DNA of 64,000 nt, taken from Pengzhenrongella frigida. Lineage in GTDB: Bacteria; Actinomycetota; Actinomycetes; Actinomycetales; Cellulomonadaceae. Below, piece after piece: positions 55,310 to 63,516 of this stretch; position 1 is the stretch's first letter, and each line of letters starts with the position of its first letter. Under the pieces are notes generated by a model that ran no database searches, was not told the DNA's origin, and was given only the letters and a program-made list of their open reading frames with translations. The stretch is from contig NZ_SDWW01000020.1 of the NCBI RefSeq assembly GCF_004168625.1, positions 1 to 64,000 of the forward strand, read 5' to 3'. A program made the position numbers and the translations under genes.

Positions 55310-56898
55310 GCGAGGGCTCCGTTCGCGTCGTCGCTGACGTCGTTGGTCGTTTCTGGGGGCGATGCCGCGTCGTCCGACGCCGCCATGAGGTCTTCTTTGG
55401 TCGTGGTGCGGGGGTCCAGCTCGCGGACCACCCGGCCGCGGTGCATCACGAGAACGCGGTCGGCCGCGTTCAACGCCTCACCGAGCTCGGAGGTCGCGAA
55501 CAGCACCGCGCGGCCCGATCGGGCCTGCTCCGCCATGAGGGTGAAGATGTCAGCCTTCGCGCCGACGTCGATGCCGCGCGTCGGCTCGTCCAGCAGCAGC
55601 ACCCGCGGCGCCGTCAGCAGGACCTTGCCGATGACGACCTTCTGCTGGTTCCCGCCCGACAGCGACCCGATCGCGGCGCCGGGTCCGAGGGTCTTGACGG
55701 TGACGTCGACGATGGTCCGCTTCACCGCGACCTGCTCGCGACGACCGGAGACGAACGGCCCGCTGAGGAACGACCGGATCGAGGCGAGGGACAGGTTGTC
55801 CCCGACCGACATGGTCTGCACCAGGCCGTCGCGCTGCCGGTCCTCGGGGACGAGGGCCATCCCGAGCTCGATCCGGTCCGCGATCGACGCCGCGGTGACG
55901 TCCCGGCCGTCGACGTGCACGGACCCCTTCTGCACCGGCAACCGGCCGGCCAGGGTCTCGAGCAGCTCGGTGCGTCCGGCGCCCATCAGCCCGTACAGGC
56001 ACACGATCTCCCCCGCACGGACGGTCAGGTCGAGATCGGCGACCGCCATCCGGCCCGGGTTGGCCGGGTCGGCCACGCTCAGGCCGCGCACCTCGAGCAA
56101 CGCCTCGCCGACGGGCGCGCCCATCTCGGGGTACAGGTCGTCGGGGTTGCGGCCCACCATGTTGGCGACGACCCAGGCGATGTCGACCTCGTCCGCGGGC
56201 GCGACCGCGACCAGCGCACCGTCACGCAGCACGACGACGTCGTCGGCGATCAGCAGCGCCTCTTCGAGGTGGTGGGAGATGTAGACGATCGCCACCCCGG
56301 TGGCCGTCAGCTCGCGGATGACCCGAAACAGCACCTCGACCTCGGCGGCCGACAGGGCCGACGTCGGCTCGTCCATGATCAGCACGCGGGCCTCGAAGGA
56401 GATCGCCCGGGCGATCTCGACCACCTGCTGCTGCCCGAGGCGCAGCTCGCTGACCAGCGCGTTCGGGTCGATCTTCTCCTCGAGCCGGGCCAGCACGTCC
56501 GCCACGATGAGCTTCTGGGCCCCCTCGTTCACGAAGAGCCCGCCCCGGATCAGCTCACGTCCCATGAACAGGTTGTCCGTGACCGACAGGTTCGGGCAGA
56601 GGTTGAGCTCCTGGTGGATGATCGCGACGCCGCGGTCCACGGCCTCGACCGGCGAGGCGAAGACGGCGGCCTCACCGAACAGCTCGAGCGTGCCCGTGGT
56701 GGGGGTCTCGACCCCCGCGAGGATCTTCATCAGCGTCGACTTGCCGGCGCCGTTCTCCCCGAACAGGGCGGTCACGCAGCCGGCCCGGATCGCGAAGTCG
56801 ACCCCGCGCAGGGCGTGCGTGCCGCCGTACACCTTGGTGATGTCGCGTGCGCGCATCACCACCGGGTGGGTGTCCGTCGCGACGGCGGGGGCGGTCAC
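55306..56898 (-). CDS. Sugar ABC ATPase, RbsA type (double cassette)
   Basis: Duplicated ATPase of the CUT2 class, 530 aa. First cassette: GENGAGKST (about 49), IHQELNLCPNLSV, LRLGQQQVVEIARAI, IMDEPTSAL. Second cassette: degenerate GLMGAGRTELLE, LVPEDRQRDGL, LSGGNQQKVVIGKVL, LLDEPTRGIDVG. The GTG start overlaps the stop of the DUF2291 gene (GTGA). It energises the permease encoded next. Confidence 0.92.
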
Positions 56899-57566
56899 GG
56901 GGTGACCGCCAGCTCGACCGGGGTCACCTGGAGCACGGCCGGGTTGCTCCCGTAGGCGAACGCACCGGTGAAGGTGACCGTCTTGCCCTCGGCCGCGGCG
57001 GCGTCGAAGCCGGCGAGGACGTCGGACTTGACCAGGGTGTTGAGCTCGGTGGAGGCGTTGGCGTACTCCATCTGGTTGAGGAAGTCGCCGAAGTCGATCA
57101 GGCCGGTCGCGTCGCGCAGCGCCGTCCCGTTGATCGCCGGACCGATCTGGAGCATCACGGTGACGCCCGCCGGCATGCCGGCGATGGTGACCGGCAGGAG
57201 GGTGCCGGCGACCGGGCCCGCCACACCGGTCCCCGTCACCGGGTAGGCGAACGGTGACGTCGGCCCGTCGTGGTGACCGAACTGCTCACCGGCCGCCTGC
57301 GGGTCGGTGATGATCTGCGGCACCAGCTCGGTGATCTCGATCGCGTTGTCGGTGATCGCCGGTACGACCTCGGAGTCGTACTTCGCGGTCGCGTACTCGA
57401 CCGCATCGAACACGTGCTGGCCCACCGAGGCCGCCTCCGTGTCGTCAGCGGAGATCGTGGTCGTCGTCGCCGCCATCGCGCCGACGATCCCGAGCGCGAT
57501 CACCGCGCGGATCACGACAGGCCGCCGCCACACCGGAATGTGCCGGGGCGGAACATTGGTCGCCAT
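56895..57566 (-). CDS. DUF2291 family protein
   Basis: A 223-aa protein with one N-terminal membrane anchor (about residues 15-35; no lipobox Cys, unlike many DUF2291 members) and an extracytoplasmic domain. Segments VGQHVFDAVEYATAKYDSEV and PFAYPVTGTGVAGPV are typical of the family. It is directly upstream of, and overlapping, the sugar ABC ATPase gene. DUF2291 genes travel with CUT2 sugar importers, so it may be an accessory subunit of the importer. GGGAGAGG precedes the ATG. Confidence 0.75.
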   Translation of the reverse strand: MATNVPPRHIPVWRRPVVIRAVIALGIVGAMAATTTTISADDTEAASVGQHVFDAVEYATAKYDSEVVPAITDNAIEITELVPQIITDPQAAGEQFGHHDGPTSPFAYPVTGTGVAGPVAGTLLPVTIAGMPAGVTVMLQIGPAINGTALRDATGLIDFGDFLNQMEYANASTELNTLVKSDVLAGFDAAAAEGKTVTFTGAFAYGSNPAVLQVTPVELAVTP

Positions 57567-57617
57567 CGGGTACCTCTCCCTTGAGGATGAATGTGCAGGT
57601 CACGCAGTCGAACGTGC

Positions 57618-57685
57618 AGGTCGAGCTGTCGTTCAGGTCGAGCTGTCGTTCAGGTCACGCTGTCGTTCGGGTCACGCTGTCGTTC
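57618..57685. repeat. Four 17-bp tandem repeats between kinase and DUF2291 genes
   Basis: Four consecutive units of RGGTCRMGCTGTCGTTC: two carry AGGTCGAGC, one AGGTCACGC and one GGGTCACGC. They fill most of the gap after the kinase stop (57689) and before the DUF2291 start (57566). The progressive base changes show stepwise duplication. Confidence 0.85.
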
Positions 57686-57688
57686 GGG

Positions 57689-59203
57689 TCACGTCGTGGC
57701 GACGGACCCGTCGGGTGGGACGGTGCGGCCGCGCGAGCGGGCCACCGCGGTCGCCCACGCCCGCCGGCGTGCGGCACGTTCGGTCGCCCCGATCGCGGGG
57801 GCGGTGGCCTCGCTCGCCTGGTCCGTGCCGCCGATCGGGTCGGTCGGGACCAGGCCGAGCGTGCGCGCGGCGAGCAGCGCGACGCCGAGTGCGGACGCCT
57901 CCGACGCATCGGCGACGTGCACCGGTCGGCCGATCAGGTCCGCCTGGAGCTGCATCAGCAGTCCGCTCGCGGTCGCGCCGCCATCGGCGTGCAGCACGTC
58001 GATGCGCGCGCGGCCGTCGGACTCGATCGCCTCGACGACGTCGGCCACCTGGTGCGCCACCGCCTCGAGCGCCGCGCGCGCGAGCTGGGACCGGGTGGTG
58101 CCCCCGGTCACGCCGGTGACCACCCCGGTGGCGGCGCGGTCCCAGTACGGGGCACCGAGCCCGGTGAACGCGGGCACGAGGTGCACTCCCCCGGTGTCGT
58201 CGGCGTCGGCCGCGAGCTCGGTGAGGAACGCGCCACCGGACCGGTCCGCGTCGCCCCCGAGCGTGCGGGCCATCCAGTCGAGCGCCGAGCCGGACGCGAG
58301 GATGTTGCCCTCCCGTGCGTAGGTCGGCACGGCCGTCAGCCAGGCGAGCGTGGTCGCGATCCCCGCGGGGGCCGCATCCGGGCCGAGGCACGGTGTCATG
58401 ATCGACGAACCGGTGCCGTAGGTCGCCTTGCCGGCGCCGGGTTCGGTACACCCGTGGTGGTAGAGCGCCGCGTGCGAGTCCGCGAGGACCGCCACGATCG
58501 GCACGCCGGCCGGGAGCACCCCCGCGGCGGTCACGCCGAAGCCCGCGTCGGACGCCCGGACCTCGGGCAGCGCAGTCGCGGGGATCCCGAACACCTCGAG
58601 GAGCCGCGGGTGCCAGTCGAGAGAGGTCAGGTCGAAGAGCAGCGTGCGGGAGGCGTTGCCCGCCTCCGTGGCGAAGACCGCGCCCCCGGTGAGGTTCCAG
58701 ATCAGCCAGGCATCGACGGTCCCCAGGCAGACGTCCTCGGCTGCGACCCCGGCGGCCACCGCCCGGTCGAGCAGCAGCCGCATCTTGGGCGCCGAGAACA
58801 TCGGGTCGAGCGACAGGCCGGTGCGCGCCCGGACCTCGTCGGCCACCCCGGCGGCGACGAGCTGGTCGCACGCGGCGGCGGTGCGGGCGTCCTGCCAGCC
58901 GAGGACGGGCCCCAGCGGCGCTCCCGTGCGCCGGTTCCAGGCGACGACCGACTCACGCTGGTTGGTCACCGCGATCGCCACCGGGACAGCGCCGGCCGCG
59001 GCGGCCAGACAGGCGGTGACGGCTCCGACGGTGGCCGACCAGATCTCGGCGGGGTCCTGCTCGACCCACCCCGGCGCCGGGAAGGAGATGCCGACGGCGA
59101 CCGCACCGCTCGCCACTGCGCGGCCGGTGCGCGGATCGACCAGAAGGGCCTTGGCATTCGTGGTGCCCTGGTCGATCGACAGCACGAGACCGGCGTCGGG
59201 CAC
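57689..59203 (-). CDS. FGGY-family carbohydrate kinase
   Basis: Sugar or polyol kinase of about 504 aa. ATP and substrate segments are LVLSIDQGTTNAKALLV (about 6-22), AVTNQRESVVAWNRRTG (about 79), ADSHAALYHHG (about 238), GTGSSIMTP and ADGGATASGLLMQLQADL. GTG 59203 is chosen because it leaves the usual few residues before the DQGTT motif; TTG 59257, with AGGCGG upstream, is an alternative. First gene of the importer operon. Could be D-apulose kinase (AplK-like) in an apiose pathway, or a ribulose/xylulose/glycerol-type kinase. The sequence does not decide between them. Confidence 0.85.
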   Translation of the reverse strand: MPDAGLVLSIDQGTTNAKALLVDPRTGRAVASGAVAVGISFPAPGWVEQDPAEIWSATVGAVTACLAAAAGAVPVAIAVTNQRESVVAWNRRTGAPLGPVLGWQDARTAAACDQLVAAGVADEVRARTGLSLDPMFSAPKMRLLLDRAVAAGVAAEDVCLGTVDAWLIWNLTGGAVFATEAGNASRTLLFDLTSLDWHPRLLEVFGIPATALPEVRASDAGFGVTAAGVLPAGVPIVAVLADSHAALYHHGCTEPGAGKATYGTGSSIMTPCLGPDAAPAGIATTLAWLTAVPTYAREGNILASGSALDWMARTLGGDADRSGGAFLTELAADADDTGGVHLVPAFTGLGAPYWDRAATGVVTGVTGGTTRSQLARAALEAVAHQVADVVEAIESDGRARIDVLHADGGATASGLLMQLQADLIGRPVHVADASEASALGVALLAARTLGLVPTDPIGGTDQASEATAPAIGATERAARRRAWATAVARSRGRTVPPDGSVATT

Positions 59204-59378
59204 GGCGTCGGCCGCCCCCGATGGGGAGCCGTCCTGTCGAACCTGCTTCTCGATCAACGCTGACCGCCTGAGGGTGAATATTGATTCCGGCTTGAATGAA
59301 CTCCGCCAAACGTAGGTAGACTCACGGCAGATGTCAACCCCCGCCGGGTGGGCACCGACCGATCGAAGGAGATCATCC

Positions 59379-60329
59379 GTGCGCTGGGACGTCGTCGTCG
59401 TCGGCTCCACCAATGTCGATCTGGTCCTCACCGTCGCGCGGCACCCCCGACCGGGCGAGACGCTCATCGGCGGCTCCGGCGAGCTCTTCGCGGGCGGCAA
59501 GGGCGCGAACCAGGCCGTCGCGGCCGCGCGCCTCGGCGCCCGCACGGCGATGGTGGGCGCGGTCGGCGGCGACCCGAACGCGGCCGTGGCGCTGAGCGAG
59601 CTCACCGCGGCCGACGTCGATCTCGAGGCGATGGCGCGCGTCCCGGGCCCCACCGGCCTCGCGGTGGTCACCCTGGCCGACGACGGCGAGAACACGATCG
59701 TCGTCGTCCCGGGGGCGAACGCGGCCGTCACGCCGGCGGTGGTCGAGGCTGCCCGAGCCGTCGTCGGCGGCGCCCGGATCTGCCTGCTCCAGGCGGAGAT
59801 CCCGCTCGAGGCGGTCACGCGCGCCGCGGCGATCGCGGCCGCCGAGGACGTGCGCGTGGTCCTCAACCTCGCACCCGCGTGCCAGCTCCCGATCGCCACG
59901 CTGCGCCTCGCCGACCCGCTCGTCGTCAACGAGCACGAGGTCGCCCTGCTGCTCGGGTGGCTGCGCGCCGAGGACGGGCCGTCGCCTGCTCCTGCGGTCA
60001 CGGGCGGGACCCCGGCCACGCACGCGGAGGCGCTGGCCGCCGCGCGCGCGCTGCGGGCGTACGGCGTCCGGTCGGTCGTGGTGACCCTGGGCCGCCTGGG
60101 CGCGGTGGGCATCGGGGCCGACGGCGAATGGTCCCTGCCGGCCCGGACGGTCCCCGTGCGCGACACCACCGGCGCCGGCGATGCGTTCGTCGGGGCGCTC
60201 GCCGCCGCACTCGCCGCCGGCCACCCGCTGGCCGACGCCGCCGCCACGGCCACGGGCGTCGCGGCCTTCTCTGTGCAACGACTCGGTGCCCAAGCCTCCT
60301 ACCCCTGGAAGGACGATCCGCTGCCATGA
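59379..60329 (+). CDS. rbsK: Ribokinase-like sugar kinase (PfkB family)
   Basis: PfkB-family kinase, 316 aa, probably phosphorylating D-ribose at O5. Signature 1 is GGKGANQAVAAARLG (about residues 37-51), and signature 2 is DTTGAGDAFVG (about 263-273) with the catalytic Asp. GSTNVDLV near residue 9 is the substrate Asp region. GTG 59379 has AAGGAG 7 nt upstream. Its stop overlaps the RbsD start (ATGA), which strongly supports a ribose role. Divergent from the FGGY kinase across 175 bp. Confidence 0.87.
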   Translation: MRWDVVVVGSTNVDLVLTVARHPRPGETLIGGSGELFAGGKGANQAVAAARLGARTAMVGAVGGDPNAAVALSELTAADVDLEAMARVPGPTGLAVVTLADDGENTIVVVPGANAAVTPAVVEAARAVVGGARICLLQAEIPLEAVTRAAAIAAAEDVRVVLNLAPACQLPIATLRLADPLVVNEHEVALLLGWLRAEDGPSPAPAVTGGTPATHAEALAAARALRAYGVRSVVVTLGRLGAVGIGADGEWSLPARTVPVRDTTGAGDAFVGALAAALAAGHPLADAAATATGVAAFSVQRLGAQASYPWKDDPLP

Positions 60330-60718
60330 AGCGCTCCGGAATCATCAATGCCCCGCTCGCCGGCCACCTCGCCCGGCTCGGCCACACCGACCTGGTCGTC
60401 GTGGCCGACGCGGGCCTGCCCGTGCCGGCGAACGTGCCCGTCGTCGATCTCGCGATCGTCTTCGGTCTCCCCCGGTTCACCGACGTGCTCGACGCCCTGC
60501 TCGCGGACATCGTCGTCGAGCACGCGTGGGTCTCCGAGCCGGCGGACGGCACCGCCGCCGGCGGGTGGGTCGACGCCCGCCTGGACGCCCCGGCGGAGCG
60601 CATCGCGCACGACGACCTCAAGGCGATGGTCGCCCGCGCGCAGCTCGTCATCCGCACCGGCGAGGACACCGCCTACGCGAACGTGATCCTGCGCTGCGGC
60701 GTCCCCTTCGCCGTCTAG
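60326..60718 (+). CDS. rbsD: D-ribose pyranase
   Basis: Small cytoplasmic sugar mutarotase of the RbsD/FucU family, 130 aa. It converts beta-ribopyranose to the furanose or open forms that ribokinase uses. Conserved pieces are GIINAPLAGHLARLGHTD (about 5-22) with the catalytic His, VVADAGLPVP, HDDLKAMV and the C-terminal TGEDTAYANVIL. ATGA overlap with rbsK. Confidence 0.92.
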   Translation: MKRSGIINAPLAGHLARLGHTDLVVVADAGLPVPANVPVVDLAIVFGLPRFTDVLDALLADIVVEHAWVSEPADGTAAGGWVDARLDAPAERIAHDDLKAMVARAQLVIRTGEDTAYANVILRCGVPFAV

Positions 60719-60783
60719 CCCGGGTCGCCCCGCACCTCCCCGCTCCCCGCTCCCGGCTCCCAGCCCCCAGGAGGGGCAGATGC

Positions 60784-60857
60784 CGAGATCGTCTATCTGT
60801 GCCGAGATAGTCCGTCGAAACCGACGATCTCGCCGCGGAAGGACTATCTCGACGGAC
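60784..60857. repeat. Compound inverted-repeat element with four CGAGATMGTC motifs
   Basis: CGAGATCGTC (60784) and CGAGATAGTCC (60803) on the plus strand are each matched by their reverse complements, GACGATCTCG (60823) and GGACTATCTCG (60841). GTCCGTCG (60810) is matched by CGACGGAC (60850). The element lies between two convergent genes and overlaps the last codons of the TetR gene. It resembles a REP/BIME-like extragenic palindrome and may end both transcripts. Confidence 0.65.
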
Positions 60858-61458
60858 GCTCGCCGGGGGCTGAGGGGGCGCGCCAGCCTTCGAGCAGAGT
60901 TTTGATCGCGTCGTCGAGCAGCTGGGAGCGATCGGCGGGCACGGTTCGGGGGATCTTGTGTGCGGCGTCGAGCCGGGCGATCCCGTACACCGTCCCCCAG
61001 GCGGTCGCTGCACGCCGGAGCACCTCGGCCGCCGGGACGCCGACCGGTTGGTTCGCGGCGACGGTGTCTCGAAGGAGGTTCCAGTACGCCAGCGCCGCCG
61101 CCTGGAGGCGAGGATGGTCGCGCATCGCGACGAGCGGCCCATAGGCGAGGTCGTGGACGTATGGTCGCTCGTCCACGAACGACAGATAGGCGCGGACGAG
61201 AGCGCGCAGGCGCACCGCGGGGTCCGGTCCGGCGGAGGTCACGCGCGACTGCGCATCCGCGGCCGCGACCTCGAGCCCGGCGCCGGCGACGGCCGCCAGG
61301 AACCGTCGTCGATCGCCGAAGTGGACGTACGGCGCCTGGTGGCTCACTCCGACCCGCTGCGCCACCTGGCGGATGCTGAGCTCCTCCGCGGGCTGGTCCG
61401 CGAGCAGTTCGAGGGCAGCGGTGATGAGCCGGTCGGGCAGTGCCGCGTCCGCTGACAT
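60844..61458 (-). CDS. TetR-family regulator
   Basis: Transcription repressor of 204 aa. The N-terminal helix-turn-helix reads LSIRQVAQRVGVSHQAPYVHFGDRRRFLAAV in short pieces (about residues 28-58), followed by an all-helical ligand domain of the TetR_C type. ATG 61458 follows GGAG. It is divergent from the alpha/beta-fold gene, with two palindromes in the 85-bp gap that are probably its operators, so it likely represses that gene and itself. The last codons lie inside an inverted-repeat element. Confidence 0.88.
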   Translation of the reverse strand: MSADAALPDRLITAALELLADQPAEELSIRQVAQRVGVSHQAPYVHFGDRRRFLAAVAGAGLEVAAADAQSRVTSAGPDPAVRLRALVRAYLSFVDERPYVHDLAYGPLVAMRDHPRLQAAALAYWNLLRDTVAANQPVGVPAAEVLRRAATAWGTVYGIARLDAAHKIPRTVPADRSQLLDDAIKTLLEGWRAPSAPGERPSR

Positions 61459-61470
61459 CCGACTCCGTTC

Positions 61471-61493
61471 GTAGGTTGACACCGCCAACCTAC
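61471..61493. promoter_or_regulatory. TetR operator, 23-bp inverted repeat
   Basis: GTAGGTTG-ACACCGC-CAACCTAC, perfect 8-bp arms, is 12 bp upstream of the tetR start and includes a TTGACA that could be the -35 of the divergent gene. Confidence 0.75.
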
Positions 61494-61512
61494 CGGGGAA
61501 AACTCGTCCTTG

Positions 61513-61525
61513 TTGACAGCGTCAA
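61513..61525. promoter_or_regulatory. Second palindrome in tetR/hydrolase gap
   Basis: TTGAC-AGC-GTCAA lies 18 bp before the alpha/beta-fold gene. It shares TTGACA with the first operator and may be a second TetR site. Confidence 0.45.
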
Positions 61526-61543
61526 GTGGGAACGGAGCCCACG

Positions 61544-62377
61544 ATGCCCGAGCAGATGATCACCACGTCGGTCGGCCCGCTGCTGGTGCGCGACACCGAT
61601 CCCGGCGGCGCCCGGCCCACCCTGCTGTGGCACAGCCTCTTCGTCGACAGCCGCAGCTGGGAGCGTGTGGAACCCGAGCTGGCCAGAGATCGGCGCCTTG
61701 TCGTGGTGACCGGCCCCGGCCATGGCCCGAGCGGCGATCCCGGCCACCGCTACACGATGCAGGACTGCGCGGACGCGGCCGTGGCGGTGCTGGCGGAGGT
61801 CGGCGTCGACGGCCCGGTGGACTGGGTGGGGAACGCGTGGGGCGGCCACGTGGGCATCGTCCTCGCCTCGCGCCGGCCCGACCTCGTCCGCACCCTGGTC
61901 ACCGCCGGCACCCCCGTGCACGCCTACACCCGAGGCGGGCGGCTGCAGACGCACCTCCTGCTCGCGCTGTACCGCGCCTTCGGGCCCGTGCGGTTCCTGG
62001 TCGACTCGGTGACCGACGTGCTCCTGTCCGAGCGCACTCGCGAGCGCGACGCGGCGGCCGTCGCCCTCGTCCGCGACTCGTTCGCGTCCGCGGACCGGCG
62101 AGGGCTCGCCAACGCGGTCGTCTCGATCTCGCTCCACCGGGAAGACCTGACTCCGGCCCTACCGTCCATCCAGGCGCCGACCCTCTTCATCACCGGCAGC
62201 GATCATCACGACTGGTCGGCCGAGCAAGCGCGCGCGGCGGCGAGGCTGGTACCGCACGGGTCCTCGGTCGCCGTGGAGGGCGCGGCCTATCTGGTGCCGT
62301 TGGAGACGCCGGCCGAGTTCGTCCGGTCGGTCCACGGCTTCTGGGCAGAGCACGCGGCGCCCGGGGTGTCGCCCTGA
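61544..62377 (+). CDS. Alpha/beta-hydrolase fold protein lacking the nucleophile serine
   Basis: A 277-aa alpha/beta-hydrolase fold protein. The oxyanion region LLWHSLFVDSRSW (about 27-39) and the lid helices are present. The nucleophile elbow, normally Gly-x-Ser-x-Gly, reads GNAWGGHVG (about 96), with Ala in the Ser position; near the C-terminus AAYLVPLETPAEF replaces the usual GHxxxxExPxxF, so the catalytic His also appears to be missing. It may be a non-hydrolytic member (binding protein, lyase or dehalogenase-like) or inactive. CGGAG lies 7 nt before ATG 61544. Controlled, by position, by the divergent TetR. Confidence 0.8.
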   Translation: MPEQMITTSVGPLLVRDTDPGGARPTLLWHSLFVDSRSWERVEPELARDRRLVVVTGPGHGPSGDPGHRYTMQDCADAAVAVLAEVGVDGPVDWVGNAWGGHVGIVLASRRPDLVRTLVTAGTPVHAYTRGGRLQTHLLLALYRAFGPVRFLVDSVTDVLLSERTRERDAAAVALVRDSFASADRRGLANAVVSISLHREDLTPALPSIQAPTLFITGSDHHDWSAEQARAAARLVPHGSSVAVEGAAYLVPLETPAEFVRSVHGFWAEHAAPGVSP

Positions 62378-62503
62378 CCACCCGCCGGGGTCAGCGACGA
62401 CCGGGCACTGTTCACTTCGGCCCGCGCCTCGAGACGTCGGTGGAGCCGGGCTCGCCGGGCGCACCCTGGCTGTTCTCGATGACGGGCCGCCTGGCGCGTC
62501 CCG

Positions 62504-63466
62504 TCAGGAGCGGCGGGCTGTCGCGCGGGCCTGGACCGCGGCGTGGACGTCGGCCATGACGAGGTCGGCGTTGATCGCCGCACCGGCCATCACGCCCTGG
62601 GCCGCGGAGGCGCCGACCATGGCGCTGAGGTCGCCGGCGTTGCCCGCGGTCCAGACCCCGGGCAGGTCGGTCGCTCCCGCGGGGTCCCTCGTGATGTGGC
62701 GGCCCAGGGGGTTCTCGGTCAGCGTGCCGCCCAGCTGTTCGTAGAGGTCGCCCCGGGCGACGAACCGCGGCTGCACGGCGACGGCGTCCACGGCGAAGGC
62801 GTGCCCGTCGGCGAGCACGACGGCGCGCAGGCAGTCGCCGTCGCGGGCCAGCTCGCGGACCTGACCGGTGACCACGCAGATGCCGAGGGCTTCGAGCTGC
62901 ACCCAAGCCTCGTCGTCGGGCTCGGGGGCCTCGTGGAGGAAGAGGGTGATGTCGGCGCTGAGCTGGCGCAGCAGGAGGGTCTGGTGCAGGGCGTTGGGGC
63001 TGGTGGCGAGCACCCCGATGCGGCGACCGCGCACCTCGTAGCCGTGGCAGTACGGGCAGTGCAGCACGTGCGTGCCCCACAGCTCGCGGACGCCCGGGAC
63101 GTCGGGCAGCTCGTCGACCAGACCGGTGGCGAGCAGCAGGCGGCGGGCGGTCACGGTGTCGCCGTCGGCCAGGGTGACGTCGAAGCCGTCGGGGGTGCGG
63201 CGGGCCGTGGTGGCGCGGCCGCGGCGGATCTGCGCGCCGTAGGCGGCGGCCTCCTGCCGCCCGGCCTCGAGCAGGTCGAGGGGGGCGACGCCCTCGCGTC
63301 CGAGAAGGTTGTGCGCGCCCACGGCTGGGGCGTTGCGCGGCTCGCCCGCGTCGATCACGAGGACGTCGCGCAGGGAGCGGGCGAGGGTCACGGCGGCGCT
63401 GAGGCCGGCCGCTCCCCCGCCGACGATGACGACGTCGTGCCGGTGCGGTTCGGTCGGGGAGGTCAT
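62504..63466 (-). CDS. Thioredoxin-reductase-like FAD/NAD(P)-dependent oxidoreductase
   Basis: Two-dinucleotide-fold flavoprotein, 320 aa. The FAD-binding motif is VVIVGGGAAGLSAAV (about residues 12-26). The redox pair is in HCPYCHGYE (about 136). A second, degenerate NAD(P) site (RIGVLATSPNA, about 149) and the C-terminal FAD segment GVWTAGNAGDLSAMVG (about 270) follow. It is shorter in style than true TrxB and belongs with the stand-alone flavoprotein disulfide reductases/oxidases of actinobacteria. CAGGAG precedes the ATG. 50 nt downstream of, and on the same strand as, a methyltransferase gene, so probably co-transcribed. Confidence 0.85.
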   Translation of the reverse strand: MTSPTEPHRHDVVIVGGGAAGLSAAVTLARSLRDVLVIDAGEPRNAPAVGAHNLLGREGVAPLDLLEAGRQEAAAYGAQIRRGRATTARRTPDGFDVTLADGDTVTARRLLLATGLVDELPDVPGVRELWGTHVLHCPYCHGYEVRGRRIGVLATSPNALHQTLLLRQLSADITLFLHEAPEPDDEAWVQLEALGICVVTGQVRELARDGDCLRAVVLADGHAFAVDAVAVQPRFVARGDLYEQLGGTLTENPLGRHITRDPAGATDLPGVWTAGNAGDLSAMVGASAAQGVMAGAAINADLVMADVHAAVQARATARRS

Positions 63467-63516
63467 GGCGGGCTCCTGGCGGGTCGGGGTGCGGGGCGGG
63501 GGTTCAGGGGCGGGGT

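Noticed and set aside
59270-59320. GAAT/ATTC repeats between the two kinase genes as an operator
   Set aside because: The arms are only 4 bp and imperfect; not distinguishable from chance in an AT-richer promoter region.
59331-59378. ATG 59331 as start of the ribokinase-like gene
   Set aside because: It adds 16 residues not found in the family; GTG 59379 has AAGGAG 7 nt upstream and begins directly before the first strand.
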